Of a DNA stretch of 64,000 nucleotides, positions 33,221-44,234 are shown one piece after another. Source of the DNA: Mesostigma viride (taxonomy: Eukaryota > Streptophyta > Mesostigmatophyceae > Mesostigmatales > Mesostigmataceae); the NCBI GenBank assembly GCA_009746045.1, contig RPFO01000022.1, positions 3,068,443 through 3,132,442 on the forward strand, written 5' to 3'. Every line of letters starts with the position of its first letter. Position 1 is the first letter of the stretch. The notes below the pieces were generated by a model. That model searched no databases. It had not been told where the DNA came from and saw nothing but the letters and a program-made list of their open reading frames with translations. The translations under genes and the position numbers were made by a program.

Positions 33221-34336
33221 TCAGTCCAACGCCTCTCCTGCAGGCCCCTCGTCCACCGGTGTGCCTCGCAGGTGGCCGGATGCGGCCGCGGAAGAGCCAT
33301 CATCAGGCTCGGCCGCGTCTGCGGCATCCAGTTGGTTGAGGGCATGCCCAGCTTGCTGGTAGGCGCTTGGGGGCGCCTTGGGTTGTTGGTACAGCCGGGG
33401 CTGTTGGCGCGCTTGTTGCAAGCGTCGGGCACGCTCACCCGCACTGGGAGCTGTGCGCATATTTCGCGCCGGTGGTGGCCTCGAGGCCATTTGCGGGGAG
33501 GCCGCTTGGAAGTTGTTGCGTTGCACAGGCGGGGCCTGGTCCAGCGGAGGGAGATCAGGGCACTCACGTTTGATGTGCCCCACGCGGTTGCAGTGGTAGC
33601 ACTGAATCCGGGAAGTGTCCAAGGCATTAATGTCCAGGACCTCGCACTGTAGCTCATCCACCCACACGGGGGCGAATCCCAGCTCATTGAGTTCCAGTGC
33701 ATTCACGCGGGGTTTTGGGGTCCGCTGCACCAAGGGAGCTATCTCCGCTAGGTAGGTCTTGATGTCCTGCAGGTTCCATTGAGCCCAGGAGAGGTGGGCG
33801 AATTTCCGCTTCACCTCATCCCGGAATTCGGGTTGCAAGCCCTCATAGAACCTTGCCAAGGCTTCTGGGCCCATCAGGTCATCAACCCGCCCAGCTAGAA
33901 GCTCGAACTTGGTCATATATTCCCGATAGCTCAGGTTCCCCTGCTTGAACGCCCCAAAAGCCTCCCGGTCCAGCTTGTCTTGGTCGGGTGGCAGGTACTT
34001 GGCCCGTGCTCGCCGAAATAATTCAGCCAAGCTGCTGGGGAAGCCATTGGCCAGGGCGCTTTCGCAATGGAGAGCTTGTCTCACATCGGGAGCCAGTGCC
34101 TCGCTGGACACCAGCTTGACCTTGATATCCTCGTCCAAGAGCTTGCGATTGTATGTCTCCCAGATGTCGATCTTCTGAGACACTGCAATCTCCCAAGCCT
34201 CAAACTCTTGGTACGAGCAGTCGGGTTTAAACTTGGGAATATCCGACAGCTTGGGCAACGGTGGTAGTCGCCCTGCATTGTGAGTATCATCGTCATGATG
34301 GCCCATGATACTCGCGGGTCTCCCGGGCCTGGCCAC
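33221..34336 (-). CDS. gag of the chromodomain element
   Basis: 371 residues with the gypsy capsid pattern (YQEFEAWEIAVSQKIDIW, FRRARAKYLPPDQDKLDREA, LSYREYMTKFELLAGRVDDL, ARFYEGLQPEFRDEVKRKFA) and one CCHC knuckle, CYHCNRVGHIKREC (about 33560-33602). A Gln/Pro/Ala-rich tail follows. It forms the particle and packages element RNA. The start at 34336 is only the first Met of this frame: related sequence continues upstream in two other frames to about 35093 (MADGIERGRREAHRF), so the true gag is probably ~600 residues and interrupted by frameshifts near 34350 and 34740. Confidence 0.9.
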   Translation of the reverse strand: MARPGRPASIMGHHDDDTHNAGRLPPLPKLSDIPKFKPDCSYQEFEAWEIAVSQKIDIWETYNRKLLDEDIKVKLVSSEALAPDVRQALHCESALANGFPSSLAELFRRARAKYLPPDQDKLDREAFGAFKQGNLSYREYMTKFELLAGRVDDLMGPEALARFYEGLQPEFRDEVKRKFAHLSWAQWNLQDIKTYLAEIAPLVQRTPKPRVNALELNELGFAPVWVDELQCEVLDINALDTSRIQCYHCNRVGHIKRECPDLPPLDQAPPVQRNNFQAASPQMASRPPPARNMRTAPSAGERARRLQQARQQPRLYQQPKAPPSAYQQAGHALNQLDAADAAEPDDGSSAAASGHLRGTPVDEGPAGEALD

Positions 34337-35093
34337 ACCTTGCGAGGTGTGCCCACGCGGGTAACCTGCCGGGGGGCTGCACTCATCCTCACCCGGGTGC
34401 TCATACCCATGTGGGTAGTGGGCGCGGCTTGCATAATGATGGGCGGCGGTGGCCGCTGGGTGCTGCGCTCGTGGGTCACCCGGAGCCAGGCGGTCGTATG
34501 CTGAGTTGGGGAGGGGAATCGCCTCCCCTGCGACCCCGAAGGAAGACCGACCGGTCCGTGCGGTGCCTGGCCCTGCCCAGCCATATTTGGCGAGGCATGG
34601 CCGAAGGGGCTAGCCCCAAGGGGTCCAGGCGCATGATAGGACGCCCGATTCGCAGCGCGGCGAGACCGCGATCGGCTATCATACAAGGGTGGCGCCGGGG
34701 CGCTGCTGGGCCAAGTGGCCAATGTAGGTTGCGGCAGCACCGTAGGCAGGGCCCCACTCCTACCGTAGTGCAGGGTAACATTATTCCCCTGCGCCCCGCG
34801 CCGGCTCCTACACCAAGGGCCGGACCCGCCGACAATCCCGCGATGGATGTTCCACTAGGTGGTCCATTAAGGGGATTCACTATGGGGCTATCAGGTGGTG
34901 CACCGGCAGCCGCCGAGGAATTCCCTCCCAAACGTGGGGTTTGTGCTGGGGATGACCCCCTAGAGCCACGCTCACTACTCGGGCGTGAGTGATTTTGGGT
35001 AGCTCTCTCTGCCGCCTCGAGTGCTGCCACGAGGGAAGGGGCAGGAGAGAAGCGATGGGCCTCTCGTCGCCCTCGCTCAATACCGTCAGCCAT
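34337..35093 (-). pseudogene. frameshifted N-terminal extension of gag
   Basis: The frame from ATG 35093 gives MADGIERGRREAHRF, LVAALEAAERATQ and a Pro/Gly/Ser-rich stretch. A second frame around 34740-34400 continues with NMAGQGQAPHGPVGLP. The composition looks coding and both point into the capsid ORF, so I read this as one gag N-terminus with two frame breaks. It could be an unrelated upstream ORF. Confidence 0.5.
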
Positions 35094-35752
35094 CGCGTGG
35101 TGGCTGGTACAGTGTGAAACAATGTGCCTTTAGTCTTGGCAGGGTGATAAATTAATAATAATCCTCACACACACCCACAGCTTCCAAACAGGTTACACAA
35201 TGCTCTAACAAGGGGGGTAGGGCATGTTCCTTGTTAGCCTACAATGTACCTGGTTGTCCATGCGGATCCGCTGGAAGCGCAGTCCCTTGAACGACCGGTG
35301 CTGGAATAGATCCGTGGAAGCGTCCTCTCGGGCACTGTCACGCGAACCGGGTCACGGGGACCAAGCACCAAAATACGTCAATCAAGGGACGTGAGATATT
35401 CATGCAGCTTGCCGGAGCTGACAGTATATATCCCAGATATAGGGTGTGAGGCAATATCCAAGACGCCAAATAATGCGTGAAATCGCAACCCACAAAGCGT
35501 TTCCTTATAAAGCACGCAGTATAAGGAGATTCGTTTCCGGACGAATCCCTTAGGTCAACCGGACAAGGCCAGGTTGGGGCATGCAAGAACCGCAATGTGG
35601 GTAACGGGTATGGACAGATAGGATTGTGGGGATCCGACCCCCACAATGAATTACTGCAAGCGGAATTAGTAAGGGTTCCGGCCCTTATATAATTCCGTTG
35701 CTGATCCGGATCAGATTACAGAAAAACGGGACGGGATAGAGGCCACTAGGAA
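35094..35752. other. leader between PBS and gag
   Basis: Untranslated leader of the chromodomain element, about 660 bp, without ORFs I recognise. Packaging signals would lie here. Confidence 0.6.
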
Positions 35753-35769
35753 GGTTTCCTCCGAGTCCA
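35753..35769 (-). promoter_or_regulatory. candidate primer-binding site
   Basis: TGGACTCGGAGGAAACC on the minus strand, one base inside the 5' LTR. It begins with TGG, complementary to a tRNA CCA end. I cannot name the tRNA. Confidence 0.7.
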
Positions 35770-35770
35770 G

Positions 35771-36506
35771 TTTAACACGTATGGCTATTGAGAATAGCGC
35801 CTTAATGATTGAGAATGAATGCGAAAGACCCTTGACTCCCTCTGCGTCGCAGCGCACGATGGTGGCTTAAGAATACATGTCACACAATACGAATAAGCTC
35901 AAACCCGGAAAACCGGTTTCGTATATTACAATGTTACCACACAGATTAAAACACTCAATGCGGGAAGACTTACACCCAGTAGGCGAGGGATTCACACTCG
36001 AGCCCACAGGAGATTTACACTCCAGGATTAAGCGATGGTAAATAATCTGTAGAGCAACGTGGTAAATTACGATACAAGGTCCGGACTGCTGGCATCGCTC
36101 GTGCCTTCCTATTTTGTCCCTTCGTCCCCGTTGGTGGCTGCGCCTGGCGCTGCCAACCAGGCATGACGTGAGGTCCGCGGGGACGGGCTTCTCGAACCGT
36201 CTAGAACACGTTAAAGACCAGTACGGCTAGAGGCCTCTCCTGAAAATATCCAAATGTCCGTAGGTACCATCATAACGCATGTGCAGTGCCACTTGGCTGT
36301 CCCGTAACTCCCGTTCAGGCGCTAGGTCTGCCTACGGCGCAAAGGCCAAGTTCGTCAGCAAAACTTCTACACTTATACTTCCACACGGGTTGCCTCGGCT
36401 GCCAACTACTATGGCCTCGGCACTGGCGCCGGATTACGGTCGGCGCCGATCGACCGGGACGGATAATTTATATTTACCACATACGGCATGTTGCATCCGT
36501 GCAACA
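35771..36506 (-). repeat. 5' LTR of the chromodomain element
   Basis: 736 bp, about ten differences from 26977-27712. On the minus strand it begins TGTTGCACGG. Confidence 0.95.
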
Positions 36507-36511
36507 GCGCT

Positions 36512-37790
36512 GTACCGCCTGAGCGGCACGGACGGGAGAACAGGCCTGCTGGATCTCAGCATAGGCCTCCTGGATGGCGGTGACGAAGGGCAAAGGGCTG
36601 CTGGGGTCCAGGAGGTCAGGCGCTGCCGTTGCCAAAAGGGGCAGGAGCCGGCAGCTTTCCGCCCACGACTGAGCGACGGAGCCCAAAAATGCTGCTGGGG
36701 CCAGCCGGGCGGCACGAGTCAGACCACAGCCACCCATCCGTGCAGGCAGGGAGGCAATGCGAATAGCATGTGGCGGGAGGTCGGGGCCCGGGACCAGCTG
36801 CGCCAAGGCCGACTGGATGCGTTCGTCGTGGCCCTCGGCGGCCAGCCGGACCTGAGCCGGAAGAGCGCCCCGGAGCCAGTGAACGACGCGAGGGTGAGCG
36901 CAAAACCACAGAAGCAGACCCTTGGTCTGCGAATCATGAAGGCGCGCAATCAAGGGCAGTACCTCAGTGCGTGCCTCGAGGGCGGCCCGCAGAGCATCGA
37001 TGACAAACGCGGGGTCGCCAACCGGAACGCCGAGGACATCCAACCCAGGGAGGCGCTCGTCCCGGCCCAAGAGCTGGGGCGGGAAGCCGGAGCAATCACC
37101 TTGGGGCGAGTACACCGCGCACTTGGCCAGGGTCAACTGGAGGTTGATGTCGGCCACCGCGGTCTGCAGTGCCAGCAGAGCCGCGGTGGTGTCCGGCACA
37201 GGGCCCAGAAGGTAGATATCATCCAAGTAGGCCTGAATAGCGACCGCCGGGTGGGCAGCATGGACCGCTTGGAGGCAACCCTGGAGGGGGGCGGCAAAGT
37301 ACAGGGGTCCCAGGGGGTCCCCTTGCTGGGTGCCCGACCGCGACAGCAGGCCGCCGCGAGTGCCGTCCTCCATGATGTGAACCAGTTGGCCGGGCTGGCC
37401 GTAGCACACGGCTGTCCAAGCGTACAAGTCCTCGAAGGACTCCATGACGGCCGCAAACATGCTGGCGCGGGACAGACTGTTGAACGCGTTGTGGCAGTCG
37501 ACCTTGACGACAGCGTGGGTGGGGTGGGCCTCGAGGTAGGCCTGCACCGAATGGATGAGGATATCCGCCCCGCCTGGAGTCGTCACCCCCAGCTGGGCCG
37601 CCACCGAGGTCTCACCCGCTGCGAGGGGCGGGCAGAAAAAGGCACGGAGCTCGGGCGCCTTTTGGCGGCAGATCACTTTGCCCACGAGCTTGCGGAGCAC
37701 CTCACCGCAGGCGATCCGGGGCGCACCTTGCCCTCGGGGGGGGGCAAGACACCCTTGAGCAGAGCGAGGAGGCGAGCGCCCGCTAACCAC
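36512..37790 (-). pseudogene. LINE copy B, reverse transcriptase part
   Basis: Nearly identical to 46680-47960 of the full LINE: VVKVDCHNAFNSLSRASM (motif A), SGTQQGDPLGPLYFA (motif B), AYLDDIYLLGPV (motif C). In this copy the C-run upstream of GGCGATCCGGG differs in length from the other copy (APPRGQGAPRIACGE versus APPEGKVRPIACGE), so the frame is differently repaired. The endonuclease half is on the other side of the LTR insertion, so this copy is dead. Confidence 0.9.
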
Positions 37791-37943
37791 TCGCGCGCAG
37801 CGGGAGGAACGCGACCAGCCGCCAGGTCAATGAGGGTGCCAAAGAGAATGTCCTCGCCCCCATGCCCCACCAGGACCTCCAAGTGCTCGTAGCGCCAGCC
37901 CGACGGCCCGGTAGAGGAAGCCCGCGGGACCGCACGCATCACC

Positions 37944-37958
37944 GTGTTACATATATAT
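37944..37958. other. target-site duplication of LINE copy B, right
   Basis: GTGTTACATATATAT, followed by the continuation of retroposon copy 2's tail (GCTCCCAACGGAGC). Confidence 0.9.
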
Positions 37959-37984
37959 GCTCCCAACGGAGCTATGATTTTAAT

Positions 37985-39245
37985 TAATTAATCCTCACGG
38001 AAGCCTTCCAGCAGCACGTGACCCCCCTTGCTGCCGACGTAGCAGCAATGGGTGGCACGCTGGCTACTGAACTTCCTCACCTTTCCACCACCGCCGCCTC
38101 CACCTCCACTGCCACTTCCGCCTCCACTGCCGACATCAAAGCCCAGCTCCTCGACCTCGACCAACGCCTTCAAGCCACCGCCACCGCCCTTGAGTGCTTG
38201 CATGACACCGCCGGCCTCAACGCCCAGGTGGTGATGACATCGCCGCCCAGCCGGCACCTGCTGGCCCGGCCGGTGATGCTCCCTCCACCTGGGCGGCCGG
38301 ACTTGCTTAAGCATCACACCACCTCCACCACCTCCACCATATTGCAGCACAACTCAAGCAACAAGCCCTCGACCTTCGCGAGGAGGCCGACATCACCAAG
38401 CGCAGCCACAATGTCATCGTCAAGCACTTCGACCAGCCGGCAGGTGAGACCTCCACGAGCCTTCTTGAGGCATTTAAGCGCGACATTTTTGCCCCCGTGC
38501 AACTTACTGGTGAGCTGCGGATGTCGGCTGTCCGCCTCCCCCGCGCGCGCGGGGTAAGGCTGGCCCGGCACCCGTGCTCCTCACCTTTAAGTACATGGCG
38601 GACAAGCTGGCGTTCCTTAAATGCCGCAAGAAGCTCTCGGAGACTCGCTTCACGCTGGACGATGCCCTTGACCCTGGCCCAGCAACAGCGGCGACGCGAG
38701 CTATGGCCGACCTACCTTCAGCTCCGGCAGAGCGCAGGGGGGAAGCCGGTCTAGATACTGGAGGGGGGCGGTCATCCAGTGACGTTGACCACAAGCCCTG
38801 GCAGGCACCTCGTGCCACCTCAGACTAGGGAATATGTACCAGATCGAAGTGTAGATTAGTCAGGCTTATAGCCTAGCATGTGGCCCACGCGCATGTGCGC
38901 CCATAATGGCCCCCATGGATGATGCCTTCAGAATTTAGCCAAGCCATGCCTATGATGGGACCCCCATGGATGTTGCATTAAGAATTTAGCCATGCTATGC
39001 CTCTGCAGAGCTCTAGATGCTCTCTGTTGAGAAGCCATGCCCTAGTAGCTCTTGTATAGCCATGCTGATCTTCCCCCACATGACAGGCTCCCCCTTAGCT
39101 GGGCATAGCTTGATAGATCATGAGGGTGCAGGTGCCCTGGTGCACCTAGAGCAAGGGTAGCTTACATTCCCACCCTTGCAGGAAGTAGCCCATTATGTAT
39201 TAAAAGCCATATGCCCCTTCTCAGGGATATGTGCTACATGTATTC
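37985..39245 (+). mobile_element. ORF1-like retroposon copy 3, 5'-truncated
   Basis: Begins inside the ORF (CCTCACGGAAGCC, matching copy 4 near 56039). It runs through the coiled-coil and C-terminal regions, then the shared 3' UTR (AATGGCCCCCATGGATGATG) and tail (ATGCCCCTTCTCAGGGATAT), and ends at TTAA repeats. Confidence 0.75.
38018..38828 (+). pseudogene. L1-ORF1-like protein, copy 3, frameshifted
   Basis: Pieces in different frames show a Pro-rich stretch, a coiled-coil-like segment (QLLDLDQRLQATATALECLH), an RRM-like middle (HFDQPAG, LLEAFKRDIF, LTGELRMSAVRLPRARG), then LTFKYMADKLAFLKCRKKLS and ETRFTLDD before frame is lost. The order coiled coil, RRM-like, C-terminal domain is that of LINE ORF1 proteins. 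It shows what the shorter but intact copy 2 lost. A frameshift also lies near 38660 at GATGCCCTTGACC. Confidence 0.6.
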
Positions 39246-39272
39246 GATCCCGCAACAGTGAGTTATGTTCCT

Positions 39273-39306
39273 AATTAATTAATTAATTAATTAATTAATT
39301 AATTGA
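39273..39306. repeat. (TTAA)n microsatellite
   Basis: Eight TTAA units at the end of retroposon copy 3; A/T-rich tails of this kind also end copies at 37975-37990 and 59200. Confidence 0.9.
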
Positions 39307-40286
39307 TAAATACCCCTCAGGAAGGTGCTTATCGCAGATGGCAGCCCGTTTCTCCTTGTCACATCACCTAAAAATGGCCTTTTTTGTTACATGGGGTCAT
39401 ATCTCCCACACATATAGTCAGATCGGGGTGCCTTTCTGGACTTAAGGTCCCCCTAGGACCCTGTTCACATCACATAAATTGGGGGGCCAACTGAACTATT
39501 TTTAGCATCAAACCGTGACGTGGAAAAGTGCAAAAAACGATGTTTTCCAGGCATAAGGAGGCATAGCAGCCACACACAAGTAGTAAATGTAGTCCAGTTC
39601 AGCTGGAAATGGTCATGCTTATTAATTTACATCCAAAGACAAAAACCGCCCTTAAGTATGCAATGTAGGACCAAACTATGTGCTATAATTCTGGCATGCA
39701 TACATGAGCCAAAACACCGTTTTAGTGCATTATTTTCAAACTTATGAAGCCCCTGCCAGCACATATGTGGCCCAATCATGCCAGAATTCGTCACAATAGT
39801 AGCACAATACTTGAATTTACACTAGAACACAAGTTGGACATACTAGGACCACTGCCGGCCCACTGAAAGTGACGGATGCAAGCAGAAATAGAGCGATTTT
39901 TGCCAAAATACTCCATATTCTGCGCCATTGTCTTGGAAAACTTTGCATTCTTCACTCAATTATCGTCATGGCTGTCATGGGATTCATATACATGCCACTG
40001 GGGCTGGATACATTAACCAACACAGACTAAAAAAAGCGATCATCAAGGGACAAAATCTCCATCAATCACAGTAGATGCTGGCATTCGGAACAAGCACCGT
40101 AGTGCCTACAAGCCTCAAGAAGGGGAGCTTGGCTGACCAGTCGTGCCTGTCGGCTGACCAGTCTCTTTTCTAAACGGGCCCCGCTTGGCAGCACACACAA
40201 TCTCCTTTGCAGTACTTGGCCCACATTGCTGGGCAACCCTGCTGTGCGTGTGTTATAGCAGCTAATCCACATATATATCTGCCAGG
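39307..40286. other. AT-rich stretch, no gene recognised
   Basis: No ORF resembling a known protein and no clear repeats. It ends with ATATATCTGCCAGG (40273-40286), which recurs at 49662-49675 after the LINE block and is probably the target duplication of the truncated LINE there. Confidence 0.6.
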
Positions 40287-40305
40287 ATCCGGTCCGAGGA
40301 ATCCA
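40287..40305. other. direct repeat bracketing array plus LINE, left
   Basis: ATCCGGTCCGAGGAATCCA, repeated exactly at 49027-49045; likely target-site duplication of the full-length LINE. Confidence 0.75.
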
Positions 40306-40316
40306 CATATATATAA

Positions 40317-43300
40317 AAAACATGCGTGGACGATAGGAATTATAGCACCGGCGGGCTTCAAAGTGCCGGACGGCAGGCGGTACCACCATTCCGTGGCAGC
40401 TTGGCCCAGTTTGCTACCGGCTGGCACACGTTTTCAGTGAATTTTGGGCTCCAGATTTAAATGCAACGTGCGGTTTGAGGCAGGGGAAAACATGCGTGGA
40501 CGATAGGAATTATAGCACCGGCGGGCTTCAAAGTGCCGGACGGCAGGCGGTACCACCATTCCGTGGCAGCTTGGCCCAGTTTGCTACCGGCTGGCACACG
40601 TTTTCAGTGAATTTTGGGCTCCAGATTTAAATGCACCGTGCGGTTTGAGGCAGGGGAAAACATGCGTGGACGATAGGAATTATAGCACCGGCGGGCTTCA
40701 AAGTGCCGGACGGCAGGCGGTACCACCATTCCGTGGCAGCTTGGCCCAGTTTGCTACCGGCTGGCACACGTTTTCAGTGAATTTTGGGCTCCAGATTTAA
40801 ATGCAACGTGCGGTTTGAGGCAGGGGAAAACATGCGTGGACGATAGGAATTATAGCACCGGCGGGCTTCAAAGTGCCGGACGGCAGGCGGTACCACCATT
40901 CCGTGGCAGCTTGGCCCAGTTTGCTACCGGCTGGCACACGTTTTCAGTGAATTTTGGGCTCCAGATTTAAATGCAACGTGCGGTTTGAGGCAGGGGAAAA
41001 CATGCGTGGACGATAGGAATTATAGCACCGGCGGGCTTCAAAGTGCCGGACGGCAGGCGGTACCACCATTCCGTGGCAGCTTGGCCCAGTTTGCTACCGG
41101 CTGGCACACGTTTTCAGTGAATTTTGGGCTCCAGATTTAAATGCAACGTGCGGTTTGAGGCAGGGGAAAACATGCGTGGACGATAGGAATTATAGCACCG
41201 GCGGGCTTCAAAGTGCCGGACGGCAGGCGGTACCACCATTCCGTGGCAGCTTGGCCCAGTTTGCTACCGGCTGGCACACGTTTTCAGTGAATTTTGGGCT
41301 CCAGATTTAAATGCAACGTGCGGTTTGAGGCAGGGGAAAACATGCGTGGACGATAGGAATTATAGCACCGGCGGGCTTCAAAGTGCCGGACGGCAGGCGG
41401 TACCACCATTCCGTGGCAGCTTGGCCCAGTTTGCTACCGGCTGGCACACGTTTTCAGTGAATTTTGGGCTCCAGATTTAAATGCAACGTGCGGTTTGAGG
41501 CAGGGGAAAACATGCGTGGACGATAGGAATTATAGCACCGGCGGGCTTCAAAGTGCCGGACGGCAGGCGGTACCACCATTCCGTGGCAGCTTGGCCCAGT
41601 TTGCTACCGGCTGGCACACGTTTTCAGTGAATTTTGGGCTCCAGATTTAAATGCAACGTGCGGTTTGAGGCAGGGGAAAACATGCGTGGACGATAGGAAT
41701 TATAGCACCGGCGGGCTTCAAAGTGCCGGACGGCAGGCGGTACCACCATTCCGTGGCAGCTTGGCCCAGTTTGCTACCGGCTGGCACACGTTTTCAGTGA
41801 ATTTTGGGCTCCAGATTTAAATGCAACGTGCGGTTTGAGGCAGGGGAAAACATGCGTGGACGATAGGAATTATAGCACCGGCGGGCTTCAAAGTGCCGGA
41901 CGGCAGGCGGTACCACCATTCCGTGGCAGCTTGGCCCAGTTTGCTACCGGCTGGCACACGTTTTCAGTGAATTTTGGGCTCCAGATTTAAATGCAACGTG
42001 CGGTTTGAGGCAGGGGAAAACATGCGTGGACGATAGGAATTATAGCACCGGCGGGCTTCAAAGTGCCGGACGGCAGGCGGTACCACCATTCCGTGGCAGC
42101 TTGGCCCAGTTTGCTACCGGCTGGCACACGTTTTCAGTGAATTTTGGGCTCCAGATTTAAATGCAACGTGCGGTTTGAGGCAGGGGAAAACATGCGTGGA
42201 CGATAGGAATTATAGCACCGGCGGGCTTCAAAGTGCCGGACGGCAGGCGGTACCACCATTCCGTGGCAGCTTGGCCCAGTTTGCTACCGGCTGGCACACG
42301 TTTTCAGTGAATTTTGGGCTCCAGATTTAAATGCAACGTGCGGTTTGAGGCAGGGGAAAACATGCGTGGACGATAGGAATTATAGCACCGGCGGGCTTCA
42401 AAGTGCCGGACGGCAGGCGGTACCACCATTCCGTGGCAGCTTGGCCCAGTTTGCTACCGGCTGGCACACGTTTTCAGTGAATTTTGGGCTCCAGATTTAA
42501 ATGCAACGTGCGGTTTGAGGCAGGGGAAAACATGCGTGGACGATAGGAATTATAGCACCGGCGGGCTTCAAAGTGCCGGACGGCAGGCGGTACCACCATT
42601 CCGTGGCAGCTTGGCCCAGTTTGCTACCGGCTGGCACACGTTTTCAGTGAATTTTGGGCTCCAGATTTAAATGCAACGTGCGGTTTGAGGCAGGGGAAAA
42701 CATGCGTGGACGATAGGAATTATAGCACCGGCGGGCTTCAAAGTGCCGGACGGCAGGCGGTACCACCATTCCGTGGCAGCTTGGCCCAGTTTGCTACCGG
42801 CTGGCACACGTTTTCAGTGAATTTTGGGCTCCAGATTTAAATGCAACGTGCGGTTTGAGGCAGGGGAAAACATGCGTGGACGATAGGAATTATAGCACCG
42901 GCGGGCTTCAAAGTGCCGGACGGCAGGCGGTACCACCATTCCGTGGCAGCTTGGCCCAGTTTGCTACCGGCTGGCACACGTTTTCAGTGAATTTTGGGCT
43001 CCAGATTTAAATGCAACGTGCGGTTTGAGGCAGGGGAAAACATGCGTGGACGATAGGAATTATAGCACCGGCGGGCTTCAAAGTGCCGGACGGCAGGCGG
43101 TACCACCATTCCGTGGCAGCTTGGCCCAGTTTGCTACCGGCTGGCACACGTTTTCAGTGAATTTTGGGCTCCAGATTTAAATGCAACGTGCGGTTTGAGG
43201 CAGGGGAAAACATGCGTGGACGATAGGAATTATAGCACCGGCGGGCTTCAAAGTGCCGGACGGCAGGCGGTACCACCATTCCGTGGCAGCTTGGCCCAGT

Positions 43301-43614
43301 TTGCTACCGGCTGGCACACGTTTTCAGTGAATTTTGGGCTCCAGATTTAAATGCAACGTGCGGTTTGAGGCAGGGGAAAACATGCGTGGACGATAGGAAT
43401 TATAGCACCGGCGGGCTTCAAAGTGCCGGACGGCAGGCGGTACCACCATTCCGTGGCAGCTTGGCCCAGTTTGCTACCGGCTGGCACACGTTTTCAGTGA
43501 ATTTTGGGCTCCAGATTTAAATGCAACGTGCGGTTTGAGGCAGGGGAAAACATGCGTGGACGATAGGAATTATAGCACCGGCGGGCTTCAAAGTGCCGGA
43601 CGGCAGGCGGTACC
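40317..43614 (+). repeat. 170-bp tandem array, 19.4 units
   Basis: CATGCGTGGACGATAGGAAT starts at 40321 and every 170 bp through 43551; the last unit stops at GGCGGTACC (43614). Units are essentially identical; I see one A-to-C change in the first unit boundary (near 40636). Each unit contains CCAGATTTAAATGCAACGTG and GGGGAAAACATGCG. Low divergence means recent amplification or strong homogenisation. Confidence 0.97.
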
Positions 43615-43628
43615 GCGACCGCAGCGCG

Positions 43629-43680
43629 TTGGGGGGCTGCCGCCCCCCAAACCCCCCGCGTGGGGGGCTCCGCCCCCCAC
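43629..43680 (+). other. two GC hairpins in the LINE 5' leader
   Basis: TTGGGGGGC / GCCCCCCAA (43629-43650) and GTGGGGGGC / GCCCCCCAC (43660-43680) form 9-bp stems with 3-4-base loops, about 45-95 bp before the first Met of the PHD ORF. Confidence 0.75.
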
Positions 43681-43722
43681 ACCCCCCGCCCCCCCCCTCG
43701 GTGGCTGCCACGCCTGCCCTGA

Positions 43723-44230
43723 TTGTTCATGGACGACCCACGACCCCCTTCGCCCAACGGCTCCCCCGCTCCCCGGTTGGCGCCTCGGCGGTCCTCTCGG
43801 CTTGCGGCCCTTCTTGCGGAGGTGGGCGACCCGGCTGCGGGGGGCTCGGGCGCCCCGGTCTCCCCCTCCTTGGTCTGCGAGGTCTGCCGGAGCGGGCACC
43901 GCGGGCACCACATGTTAGTTTGTGATGCTTGCAATTCCGGGTGGCACTTGCAGTGTCTTACTCCCCGGCTCTACCGGGTCCCGCCGGGCTCCTGGACGTG
44001 CCCGCGCTGTCCCCCCCGGCGGGCCCCCGGGCTGCCCTCCCCGCTGGGTGCTCCGGCCCCCTGCCCCGTGTGCCCCCCTGCCGAGGCCCTCGGGGCGGGC
44101 CGTGGCCTGCCCGATGGGGCCGCCGTTGCTCGGGCCCTGGCGCCCTCGGCCCCGGGGCCCCACCCGTCGCCTGGCCCCGCCGACGGGGGCGCGGCGCTGT
44201 CGCCTGGGCTGGGCCCGGCCGACCCCCGGC
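43723..44230 (+). CDS. LINE ORF part 1: PHD finger
   Basis: It starts at ATG 43723 (MFMDDPRPPSP). After a Ser/Arg/Ala-rich 45 residues comes a textbook PHD finger (about 43873-44011): CEVC, then VCDACNSGWHLQC, then WTCPRC, i.e. C2-C2-H-C-C2 with the Trp before the last pair. PHD fingers read histone H3 tails, and in LINE proteins they may aid chromatin targeting. A second possible CPVC pair follows near 44070. The frame then runs through Pro/Ala-rich linker and shifts by about 44230, where coding-like sequence continues in another frame. The C-rich composition makes the exact break uncertain. Confidence 0.85.
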
Positions 44231-44234
44231 GGGC

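Larger units (their letters stand above)
26977..36506 (-). mobile_element. Ty3/gypsy chromodomain retrotransposon (chromovirus clade)
   Basis: 9530 bp, with two 736-bp LTRs (26977-27712 and 35771-36506) that differ at about ten positions by eye, so the insertion is fairly recent. It has a 5-bp target duplication, a candidate primer-binding site at 35753-35769 and a polypurine tract at 27713-27725. Minus-strand gene order is gag, protease, RT, RNase H, integrase, chromodomain, then an extra ORF before the 3' LTR. The LTR reads TGTTGCACGG at its 5' end but ends GTGTTAAA rather than CA. Several frameshifts break pol. Confidence 0.95.
25906..37943 (-). mobile_element. LINE copy B, 5'-truncated, split by a chromodomain LTR element
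   Basis: On the minus strand this is the 3' ~2.5 kb of the PHD-RING LINE at 43615-49026. Its 3' end is at 25906 and its truncated 5' end at 37943 (inside RCxxEVMRAVPRASSTG). The exact 15-bp duplication GTGTTACATATATAT flanks it. Bases 26977-36511 are a later LTR insertion plus its duplicated target. The RT part lies at 36512-37790 and the endonuclease part at 26041-26950. Confidence 0.92.

Noticed and set aside
36279-37892. 537-residue + strand ORF across LTR and LINE copy B
   Set aside because: Antisense to the LINE RT and it crosses the LTR/LINE junction, so it cannot be an ancestral gene.
40317-43614. Centromeric-type satellite (about 170-bp unit)
   Set aside because: The length resembles centromeric monomers, but the bracketing 19-bp direct repeat and junction with the LINE leader fit a LINE 5' array better. 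Not fully excluded.
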